Source of the DNA: an uncultured Pseudoflavonifractor sp.
GTDB taxonomy: Bacteria > Bacillota > Clostridia > Oscillospirales > Oscillospiraceae
Direction: 5' to 3'
Assembly: GCA_904419835.1 (NCBI GenBank)
Contig: CAJFTA010000008.1
Span: forward strand, 1 to 56,355
Length of the DNA stretch: 56,355 nt
Under the pieces are notes generated by a model that was not told where the DNA came from, did no database searches, and saw only the letters and a program-made list of their open reading frames with translations. The position numbers and the translations under genes were made by a program. Positions 21,601 to 28,364 of the stretch are shown here, in pieces (position 1 is the stretch's first letter; the number at the start of each line of letters is the position of its first letter).

Positions 21601-22443
21601 ATGCGTGAAATCCGGTTTGACGACATTGTAACCGCCGTACGGGACGCCTGCATCCGGGCCAACACCGTGCTGCCCGACGACCTGTGCGGCGCCATTCGCT
21701 CCGCCGCAGAGACCGAGGAGTCCCCGGTGGGCCGTGCCATCCTGGGCGACCTGGAGGAGAACTTCACCTTTGCCGCCCAGCGGGGCCTGCCCATCTGCCA
21801 GGACACGGGCATGGCGGTGGTCTTTCTGGAGCTGGGCCAGGAAGCCCACATCACCGGCGGTCTGCTGGAGGACGCGGTGAACGAGGGCGTCCGCCGGGGC
21901 TATCTGGAGGGTTCCCTCCGGTGCTCGGTGGTGCGGGACCCCCTCCGCCGGGAGAACACCGGGGACAACACCCCCGCCGTCCAGTACCTGCGCCTCACCG
22001 AGGGCGACCGGCTCACCATCACCGTGGCCCCCAAGGGCTTCGGCAGCGAGAACATGACCAAGCTGAAGATGTTCACTCCCGCCGCCGGACGGCAGGAGAT
22101 TGTGGACTTTATCGTGGAGTCGGTGTCCCTGGCCGGTTCCAACCCCTGCCCGCCTGTGGTGGTGGGCGTGGGTCTGGGCGGCACCTCCGACCGGGCAGCC
22201 CTGCTGGCCAAGCGGGCTCTGCTCCGCAGCGTGGACACCCACAGCTCTGACCCCTTCTACGCGGAGATGGAGGCGGAGGCCCTGGAGCGCATCAACGCCC
22301 TGGGCATCGGCCCTCAGGGTCTGGGCGGCCGCACCACCGCCCTGTCGGTGGCCATCCTGCCCGCCCCCACCCACATCGCCGGTCTGCCCTGCTGCGTTAA
22401 CCTGGGCTGCCACGTCACCCGCCACGCCGGCGTAACACTTTGA
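21601..22443 (+). CDS. Class I fumarate hydratase / tartrate dehydratase alpha subunit
   Basis: A 280-residue alpha subunit of the iron-sulfur hydro-lyase family that interconverts fumarate and malate, or dehydrates tartrate. Cluster cysteines are in LPICQDTGM (about 62), GSNPCPPVV (about 182) and CVNLGCHVTRHAG (near the end). The two-subunit enzyme needs a beta subunit, usually encoded next door. Here the next gene is hpf, so the beta subunit must be elsewhere. Start ATG with GAGGAGG at good spacing. Tartrate dehydratase cannot be excluded by sequence alone. Confidence 0.9.
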   Translation: MREIRFDDIVTAVRDACIRANTVLPDDLCGAIRSAAETEESPVGRAILGDLEENFTFAAQRGLPICQDTGMAVVFLELGQEAHITGGLLEDAVNEGVRRGYLEGSLRCSVVRDPLRRENTGDNTPAVQYLRLTEGDRLTITVAPKGFGSENMTKLKMFTPAAGRQEIVDFIVESVSLAGSNPCPPVVVGVGLGGTSDRAALLAKRALLRSVDTHSSDPFYAEMEAEALERINALGIGPQGLGGRTTALSVAILPAPTHIAGLPCCVNLGCHVTRHAGVTL

Positions 22444-22492
22444 TTGTTTTTGTCCGTTGTTCACAAATTGTTGTAGCTTTTTCTTTGTAGTG

Positions 22493-22501
22493 TGGTATAA
22501 T
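22493..22501 (+). promoter_or_regulatory. hpf promoter (extended -10)
   Basis: TGGTATAAT is a TGn-extended perfect -10. TTGTAG at 22471-22476 could be a -35, but the 19-base spacing is long. Confidence 0.6.
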
Positions 22502-22572
22502 TAAGACAAGGAAGCCGGACCACTCCGCTTCCAACGAGTGCCCTCCCCAAAGGGCGGAAGGAGCTGACAACT

Positions 22573-23118
22573 ATGAAGTTCGTGTTCACAGACAAGAAGG
22601 TCAACCTGCCCCGCAAGGTGCATGCCTATGCCGAGAAGAAGGTGGGCAAGCTGGACCGTTATTTTAAGGCGGACGCGGAGGCCGCCATCGTCTTCAGTGT
22701 TGAAAAGGACCGGAACAACGTAGAGCTGACCATTCGCTCCGCCGGTACCATCATCCGCGTGGCGGAGAGCACCTCCGATATGTTTGCCACCATCGACGCC
22801 GCCGTGGCCTCTGTGGAGCGCCAGCTGCGTAAGAATAAGGCCCGCCTGGAGAAGCGCCTGCGTCAGGACGCCTTTGTCCGCTCCGTGGACGAGGAGGAGA
22901 TCTCCTCCTTTGTCCCTGACACCGAGGAAGAGGAGTTCCGCATTGTCCGCACCAAGAAGTTCCCCATCCGGCCCATGAGCGTGGAGGAGGCCATTCTCCA
23001 GATGAATCTGGTGGACCACACCTTCTTCGCCTTCCGGGACGCCGACGCCGACGGCACCTTCGCCGTGGTGTACAAGCGCAACGACGGCGGCTACGGCCTC
23101 ATCGTGGACGAGCCGTAA
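22573..23118 (+). CDS. hpf: Ribosome hibernation promoting factor, long form
   Basis: A 181-residue long-form HPF. The N-terminal S30AE domain (about 1-100) binds the decoding centre of idle 30S subunits. The C-terminal domain (about 122-178: IVRTKKFPIRPMSVEEAI to YGLIV) drives 100S dimer formation. Both domains are complete. The ATG has AAGGAG eight bases upstream. The gene is alone between an extended -10 promoter and a strong terminator. Stress or stationary-phase induction is known for the family. Confidence 0.95.
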   Translation: MKFVFTDKKVNLPRKVHAYAEKKVGKLDRYFKADAEAAIVFSVEKDRNNVELTIRSAGTIIRVAESTSDMFATIDAAVASVERQLRKNKARLEKRLRQDAFVRSVDEEEISSFVPDTEEEEFRIVRTKKFPIRPMSVEEAILQMNLVDHTFFAFRDADADGTFAVVYKRNDGGYGLIVDEP

Positions 23119-23132
23119 CAACAGCATACAGC

Positions 23133-23167
23133 GAGGCGGCCGCCCTTTCGGGCGGCCGCCTCTTTTT
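23133..23167 (+). terminator. Rho-independent terminator after hpf
   Basis: A 13-bp perfect GC-rich stem (GAGGCGGCCGCCC and complement), TTTC loop and a T-run. It ends just before the stop codon of the convergent anti-sigma-like gene. Confidence 0.95.
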
Positions 23168-23168
23168 A

Positions 23169-24620
23169 CTATGGTTTCTGCGGTGCGATGCTGGCGGTAT
23201 CATATTGCTTCAGAATCAGGTCATAGGCCTCCTGGGGGGTGACCCCGTCCAGGTCATACTGCACCACCACGTTTTCGCTCTCATAGTAGACCGAGAAGTC
23301 TCCACGCCAGCTGTCCACGTCGCCGCTGTCGTCGTCCACGTAGCGCATCCGGGCGGCGACCACCTCGGGGGTCACGTCCTCAATGGCGAACACCGGGCGG
23401 CCAAACTCCTGCCAGTATTCCTCGGGCACCGAGTCGGCGTAGGGGATGGTGTACAGGCTCACGTCGTATTTCTCCCGATCCGCCGGGTCGGTGATGGGGA
23501 AGTCCCCCCAGGTGCTGGCATCCCAGATGTCGATGGAGATATTGGTGTAATATCCGGTCCATCTCAGGAACAGGTAATTCCGGTTCTGGCCCCACTCCCG
23601 CCAGGCATTCTCAAAGGTAAAGCCGTCGGGCACATCCGCGGGGACATAGTCTCCGAATTTCTCGTCGGCCATGGCCTCCTCCCAGGTGGGCTGCTCGCTG
23701 CCCCAGTCGGGGATCTCGCCGCCGTAGACCAGCAGGCTGTCCAGGTGCAGCGCTGTCCTTGCAAAGGTGTTGGCCGCCTGAGTGCACAGGTCCTCGGCGT
23801 CCTCCTCCTCCATCTGCCGGACCTCAAAGTTCAGCCCCGCGTCCCCCGACATCATGGTAATCTCGTAGATATAGCCCATCTCCCCGCTGCCGTCCCAGCC
23901 GTACCGGCCGCCCTTGGTGCCGTAGACCGTGACGCCGTTGAGCTGAGTGGAGGTCTGATTGGGGTCGATGACGTCGGTCAGGGGGTAATCCCCCGGCCGG
24001 ACCGTGAGGGTAAAGCCGTTGCGGCTGTCGCTCCGGCTGACGCCGTTGAGCCAAAGCTGCCACAGGTTCCCCTCCCCGTCGTAGACGGCCTTTCCGGTGA
24101 CGTCGTACCCCGTCCAGTACAGGGACCAGGGGGCGTCCTCCGCCCCGGGACCGGCCAGCAGCTCCACCATCTCCGTCCGGGTCAGCTGCTCCTCAAACCA
24201 GCCGTCCGGGTAGGCGATGGAGGCGCAGACTTCAGGAGCATCTCCGTACTCCACACCCTGGATGTTAAAGCTGCTGTGGGGCTGGCCGTCAAAGGGGTCC
24301 TCCGGCGAGAGGACATATTCGCTGTCCAGCTCCGGCGGAACGGATTCCGTGCTTCCCACGTCGGGGGACAGGGTCCCGGTTGTACCGGGGACATCCTCCA
24401 GCAGCCGGTCTGGGTCGGTATCCCCACCGGGAAGCCCCGCCAGCCGCCACATCCCAAAGGCAGCCGCGCACACCAGCGCCAGGCAGGCCGCCGCGGTCAC
24501 CCACCGGGCGGGAGAGGGCCGCCGGGCAGGCCGCCGTTCTCCCTCCAGGGCGTCCATCAGGGCCCGATGCTCCTCCGGGCTCAGCTTCACCCGGTCCATA
24601 TAAGAACGGTAGTGTTCCAT
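23169..24620 (-). CDS. Putative membrane anti-sigma factor with large extracytoplasmic domain
   Basis: A 483-residue protein. A 40-residue cytoplasmic start (KLSPEEHRALMDAL and a basic Arg/Pro stretch) precedes one membrane segment (about 42-62). The remaining roughly 400 residues lie outside, acidic and rich in Trp, Tyr, Asp and Gly, with no domain I recognise. Its gene begins 12 bases after an ECF sigma factor gene. That layout and topology are what anti-sigma factors of the DUF4179/DUF4367 type look like, so it probably holds the sigma factor at the membrane until a signal arrives. The function is inferred from context. The outer domain may be two related halves, but I could not confirm this. 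Confidence 0.7.
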   Translation of the reverse strand: MEHYRSYMDRVKLSPEEHRALMDALEGERRPARRPSPARWVTAAACLALVCAAAFGMWRLAGLPGGDTDPDRLLEDVPGTTGTLSPDVGSTESVPPELDSEYVLSPEDPFDGQPHSSFNIQGVEYGDAPEVCASIAYPDGWFEEQLTRTEMVELLAGPGAEDAPWSLYWTGYDVTGKAVYDGEGNLWQLWLNGVSRSDSRNGFTLTVRPGDYPLTDVIDPNQTSTQLNGVTVYGTKGGRYGWDGSGEMGYIYEITMMSGDAGLNFEVRQMEEEDAEDLCTQAANTFARTALHLDSLLVYGGEIPDWGSEQPTWEEAMADEKFGDYVPADVPDGFTFENAWREWGQNRNYLFLRWTGYYTNISIDIWDASTWGDFPITDPADREKYDVSLYTIPYADSVPEEYWQEFGRPVFAIEDVTPEVVAARMRYVDDDSGDVDSWRGDFSVYYESENVVVQYDLDGVTPQEAYDLILKQYDTASIAPQKP

Positions 24621-24632
24621 GCTCTGCTCCTT

Positions 24633-25097
24633 TCACTCGGTATCCGCCAGAAGGGCCCTGAGCTTCTGCCTGGCCCGGGCGAGCCGGGACCGGACGGTGC
24701 CCTCGCTCTGGCCGGTCATAGCGGCGATCTCCGGCGTGCTGTACCCCTCGTAGTAGTAGAGGTGGACCGCCGCCCGGTCCCTGGGCGGCAGGGCCAGCAC
24801 CGCCTCCAGCACGGCCTTCTCCTCCGGCTCGGGGGCGGGCAGGCCCTCGCTGAGGGCCGTGCGCCGCTTCCGCCAGGGCGAGCGGAGCCGGCCCCTGCAG
24901 CCGTTCACCGTCACCCGGATGAGCCATGCCTTTTCGTGCTCCGGGCCGTCAAACGCCGGCGCCTTCTCCAGATACTTGACAAATGTGTCCTGCACCGCGT
25001 CCTGGGCCTCGTGGGCGTCCCCCAGGATGGCCAGGGCGGAGCGGTACAGGGTGTTCTCGTACTTCCTCACTGTCTCTTCCAACCGGTTGGGGTTCAT
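24633..25097 (-). CDS. ECF-type RNA polymerase sigma factor
   Basis: A 154-residue sigma-70 family protein with regions 2 and 4 only. Region 2 is NTLYRSALAILGDAHEAQDAVQDTFVKYL followed by EKAWLIRVTVNGCR. Region 4 is LPPRDRAAVHLYYYEGYSTPEIAAMTGQSEGTVRSRLARARQKL, split here by a short acidic linker. ATG at 25097 has GGGGGG six bases upstream. A GTG at 25115 is possible but overlaps no ribosome site. The next gene is its putative anti-sigma factor. The target promoters are unknown, and it probably controls its own operon. Confidence 0.93.
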   Translation of the reverse strand: MNPNRLEETVRKYENTLYRSALAILGDAHEAQDAVQDTFVKYLEKAPAFDGPEHEKAWLIRVTVNGCRGRLRSPWRKRRTALSEGLPAPEPEEKAVLEAVLALPPRDRAAVHLYYYEGYSTPEIAAMTGQSEGTVRSRLARARQKLRALLADTE

Positions 25098-25274
25098 TCC
25101 CGTCCCCCCTTTCACCTTGTATACGCTTCGGAAGGGCCAAACGCTGCACCCCTCCTGCCATTTTTCCGCCGGAATTCTGTTCCGCCGCCGGCGGCTTTGT
25201 GCTATACTGGAGCTGTAAGCTCTGACATGTCCCGGTTTCCGGGCTTTTATACTGATACGAGGAGATTATTATCC

Positions 25275-26141
25275 ATGGACAATCAGGATCTGCGCCTTGC
25301 CGTGCTCATCGACGCGGACAACGCCCCCCGCTCCGCCCTGCGGGACATCATGGCCGAGGCGGCGGTGTACGGCACGCCCACGGTCAAGCGCATCTACGGC
25401 GACTGGACCACCCCCAACATGGCCTCCTGGAAGCCCCTGCTGCTGGAGCACGCCATCACCCCCATCCAGCAGTACAGCTACACCACCGGCAAGAACGCCA
25501 CCGACTCGGCCATGATCATCGACGCCATGGACCTGCTCTACTCGGGCCGGTGCGACGGGTTTGTGCTGGTGTCCAGCGACAGCGATTTCACCCGCCTGGC
25601 CACCCGGCTGCGGGAGGCGGGGATGAAGGTGTACGGCATGGGGGAGAAAAAGACCCCCCTGCCCTTTATCGTGGCCTGCGACAAGTTCATCTACATCGAG
25701 GTCATCCGGGCCGCCGGGGAAAAGGCCCGGCAGGAGGCGCTGGCGGCGTCCATGCCGGAGCCCGAGCCCGGCCCGGAGCCGGAGAAGGACAGCCCGGCCC
25801 AGCCAGCCAAGCGCCCGGCCAAAAAGGCGGCCAAAAAGAAGGCCGCCCCCGCCCAGCCCGCGCCCCCCGAGCCGGAGGAGATCGCCGGGGTTCCCAGGGC
25901 GGTGGTGGACCTCATCGCCGACTCCCTGGAGAGCATCGCCGACGAGGACGGCTACGGCTTCATGGGCAAGCTGGGCAATCTGCTGCTGAAAAAGCAGCCC
26001 GACTTTGACCCCCGGAATTACGGCTACTCCAAGCTGACCCAGCTGGTGAAGGCCCTGGACCGGTTTGAGGTGGTCTCCCGCCAGACCAGCGCCGACGATC
26101 CCACCAAGCACGTATACCTGCGGGATAAGCGCCGGAAATAA
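25275..26141 (+). CDS. NYN-domain ribonuclease-like protein with OST-HTH/LOTUS domain
   Basis: A 288-residue protein. The N-terminal NYN (PIN-like) nuclease domain has its acidic active-site residues in VLIDADNAP (about residue 10), NATDSAMIIDAMDLLY (about 75-90) and VSSDSDFTRLA (about 103). A Pro/Ala/Lys-rich linker (about 163-205, with KKAAKKKAA) leads to a C-terminal OST-HTH/LOTUS domain (about 208-283, GFMGKLGNLLLKKQPDFDPRNYGYSKL), which binds RNA. Bacterial NYN-LOTUS proteins are common but their RNA targets are mostly unknown. The ATG follows GAGGAGAT. The gene is alone between a divergent sigma operon and a hairpin-rich repeat. Confidence 0.92.
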   Translation: MDNQDLRLAVLIDADNAPRSALRDIMAEAAVYGTPTVKRIYGDWTTPNMASWKPLLLEHAITPIQQYSYTTGKNATDSAMIIDAMDLLYSGRCDGFVLVSSDSDFTRLATRLREAGMKVYGMGEKKTPLPFIVACDKFIYIEVIRAAGEKARQEALAASMPEPEPGPEPEKDSPAQPAKRPAKKAAKKKAAPAQPAPPEPEEIAGVPRAVVDLIADSLESIADEDGYGFMGKLGNLLLKKQPDFDPRNYGYSKLTQLVKALDRFEVVSRQTSADDPTKHVYLRDKRRK

Positions 26142-26166
26142 TTACAGTTTGTATCCTCTATCTGAA

Positions 26167-26466
26167 GCAAAGGAGGAGCGCGGCAGACGCCGCGCTCCTC
26201 CTTTGCTTTGAAAAGGTCTTACGCAGAAGGGAACAGCCCTCGGCAGAGTTTCGCCGCCCCAGGCGGCGAAATAAAGTCCAACCGTTTTTTCCGGGGACAT
26301 GCGCCTCGGAAAAAACACTGCTCAGCCCACAAACGTGCGCGCTCCGCGCGTGCGCTGCGGCGGGCTGCGTCCCCGCTCAAAAATGCCCGCATTTTTGAGC
26401 GGCTTGGCGGCAATGCCGCCAAGCCGAAAGGAGCGCGGCAGACGCCGCGCTCCTCCTTTGTCTTTT
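26167..26466. repeat. Hairpin-rich intergenic repeat with the same GC stem at both ends
   Basis: The whole 336-base gap between NYN and rny genes is structured. It starts with an 18-bp perfect stem (26167-26184 with 26189-26206, GGAGGAGCGCGGC in the arm) and ends with a slightly shorter copy of the same stem (26427-26460). Between them are more palindromes: TTTCGCCGCC/GGCGGCGAAA near 26253, GCTCAAAAATG/CATTTTTGAGC near 26375-26402, and CTTGGCGGCA/TGCCGCCAAG near 26403-26424. The outer stems could end transcription of both converging genes. The inner part looks like an inserted non-coding repeat. A minus-strand frame through it has no ribosome site. Confidence 0.7.
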
Positions 26467-26477
26467 GTTTGGGGGAC

Positions 26478-28034
26478 TTACTTGGCGTACTCCACAACCT
26501 TGGTCTCCCGGATCATATTCACCTTGATCTGGCCGGGGTACTCCAGCTCTTCCTCGATCTTCTTGGCGATATCCCGGGCCAGGAGCACCATCTGGTCCTC
26601 GCTGACCTTCTCGGGGGCCACCATGATGCGGACCTCCCGGCCCGCCTGGATGGCGAAGGACTTCTCCACGCCGGGGAAGGAGGAGGTGACCTCCTCCAGC
26701 TTCTCCAGGCGCTTGATATAGTTCTCCAGGTTCTCACGCCGGGCGCCGGGCCGGGCGGCGGACACCGCGTCGGCCGCCTGAACCAGGCAGGCCACAATGG
26801 TGCGGGGCTCCACGTCGTTGTGGTGGGCCTCAATGGCGTGGACCACGTCCTCGTTCTCCTTGTACTTCCGGGCCAGCTCCACGCCGATCTGGACGTGGGA
26901 GCCCTCCACCTCGTGGTCAATGGACTTGCCCAGGTCGTGGAGCAGGCCGGCCCGCTTGGCCTGGGCCACGTCGGCGCCGATCTCGGCGGCCAGCAGGCCC
27001 GCCAGGTGGGAGACCTCGATGGAGTGGTTGAGTACGTTCTGGCCGTAGCTGGTGCGGTACTTCATGCGGCCCAGCAGCTTGACCAGCTCGGGGTGGAGGC
27101 CGTGGACGTTGGTCTCGAACACGGCCCGCTCGCCCTCGGCCTTGATGGTGGCGTCCACCTCCCGCTTGGCCTTCTCCACCATCTCCTCAATGCGGGCGGG
27201 GTGGATGCGGCCGTCCTGGATCAGCTTCTCCAGGGCGATGCGGGCGATCTCGCGGCGGACGGGGTCAAAACAGGAGACCGTGATGGCCTCGGGGGTATCG
27301 TCGATGATCAGATCCACGCCGGTCATGGTCTCCAGCGTGCGGATATTGCGGCCCTCGCGGCCGATGATGCGGCCCTTCATCTCATCATTGGGCAGGGGAA
27401 CGACCGACACAGTGGCTTCAGCCACGTGGTCAGCCGCGCAGCGCTGGATGGCAAGGGACAGAATTTCCTTGGCTTTGGCGTCGGCCTCTTCCTTGAACTG
27501 GGCCTCAATCTCCCGAATCTTCATGGCGGATTCGTGGGTGACGTCGGCCTCCAGCTGGTGGATCAGGTAGGCCTTGGCCTCCTCGGCGGTAAAGCCGGAG
27601 AGCCGCTCCAGGACCTCCATCTGGGTCTTTTTGACGGTGGCGACCTCCTCACGGGCTTCTTCCAGCTCGGTGAGCCTGGTCTGGAGCATTTCTTCCTTCT
27701 TCTCGATGTTCTCGGTCTTGCGGTCCAGGGTCTCTTCCTTCTGCTGGAGCCGGCGCTCCTGCTTCTGCAGGTCGGCCCGGCGCTCCTTCTGATCCCGCTC
27801 AAAGTCGTTGCGGGCCTTGAGGATCTCCTCCTTGGCCTCCACCAGCGCCTCCCGCTTCTTGCTCTCGGCGCTCTTGATGGACTCGTTAATAATCCGCTTG
27901 GCCTCCTCCTCGGCGCTGGAGATCTCCTTCTCGGCGACCTGCTTGCGCCACTTGACGCCAAGGGCGAAACCTATCAGCACGCCGACCAGCAGCGCGACGA
28001 TAATTCCCACAATTAACATCCAAATGGGTACCAT
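26478..28034 (-). CDS. rny: Ribonuclease Y
   Basis: A 518-residue membrane-anchored endoribonuclease that starts mRNA decay in Firmicutes. An N-terminal membrane helix (about 5-25) is followed by a long coiled coil (about 30-200), a KH domain (MKGRIIGREGRNIRTLE, about 210) and an HD domain with the metal site AGLLHDLGKSIDHE (about 350) and a C-terminal domain. All parts are complete. ATG at 28034 gives the usual MVPIWMLIVG start, but the AGGAGG site is 14 bases away. A GTG at 28049 overlaps that site and is less likely. ymdB, often next to rny, is at 4853 instead. Confidence 0.95.
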   Translation of the reverse strand: MVPIWMLIVGIIVALLVGVLIGFALGVKWRKQVAEKEISSAEEEAKRIINESIKSAESKKREALVEAKEEILKARNDFERDQKERRADLQKQERRLQQKEETLDRKTENIEKKEEMLQTRLTELEEAREEVATVKKTQMEVLERLSGFTAEEAKAYLIHQLEADVTHESAMKIREIEAQFKEEADAKAKEILSLAIQRCAADHVAEATVSVVPLPNDEMKGRIIGREGRNIRTLETMTGVDLIIDDTPEAITVSCFDPVRREIARIALEKLIQDGRIHPARIEEMVEKAKREVDATIKAEGERAVFETNVHGLHPELVKLLGRMKYRTSYGQNVLNHSIEVSHLAGLLAAEIGADVAQAKRAGLLHDLGKSIDHEVEGSHVQIGVELARKYKENEDVVHAIEAHHNDVEPRTIVACLVQAADAVSAARPGARRENLENYIKRLEKLEEVTSSFPGVEKSFAIQAGREVRIMVAPEKVSEDQMVLLARDIAKKIEEELEYPGQIKVNMIRETKVVEYAK

Positions 28035-28174
28035 AAGGGCTGAACACACCTCCTACTTTCTTGGTTTTGATAACGTCAGTTATTTCATGGCATCGGCGGA
28101 GCTGGCGCTGCTTGTCCATTCCGCACAAAAATTGAAAAGCGCCCCCTGCTGCTTTTCAAAACTATACCTAGTCT

Positions 28175-28203
28175 ATTTTAGTGCCGCCGCCCATTCCTGT
28201 CAA
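28175..28203 (-). promoter_or_regulatory. rny promoter
   Basis: Minus strand: perfect -35 TTGACA (28203-28198), a 17-base spacer and -10 TAAAAT (28180-28175). It implies a 5' leader of about 135 nt. Confidence 0.82.
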
Positions 28204-28239
28204 GAAAATTCGTATTCGATAAAAAGCGAAACAGGTGGA

Positions 28240-28310
28240 AAAACACGGCAGGGAGGCGGCTTCGCCTTCCTGCCGCGCAGTCTTCCGAAAAAGCCCCGGG
28301 GCTTTTTGAC
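28240..28310. repeat. Two intergenic hairpins upstream of the rny promoter
   Basis: An imperfect GC hairpin (about 28245-28276, arms GGCAGGGAGGC and GCCTTCCTGCC) is followed by a perfect 20-bp palindrome, AAAAAGCCCC/GGGGCTTTTT (28288-28307). No gene is present. With the terminator at 28319 they fill the 330-base gap and resemble other intergenic hairpin elements in this window. Confidence 0.55.
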
Positions 28311-28318
28311 CCGCGAAA

Positions 28319-28356
28319 AATCCCTGCCGCAGTTCACAGGCGGCAGGGATTTTTTG
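28319..28356 (-). terminator. Terminator of the SLH/phosphodiester glycosidase gene
   Basis: A 12-bp perfect stem (AATCCCTGCCGC and complement) with a 9-base loop. There are T residues on both strands after the stem, so it can work in either direction. It lies nine bases beyond the stop at 28365. Confidence 0.85.
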
Positions 28357-28364
28357 CTTTACGC

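Noticed and set aside
26219..26497. A 92-residue minus-strand frame in the hairpin cassette
   Set aside because: It is encoded by palindromic repeat DNA and overlaps the rny end. No ribosome site was seen.
26208..28016. A 602-residue plus-strand frame through the repeat and rny
   Set aside because: Overlaps the clear RNase Y gene and the hairpin repeat; no ribosome site.
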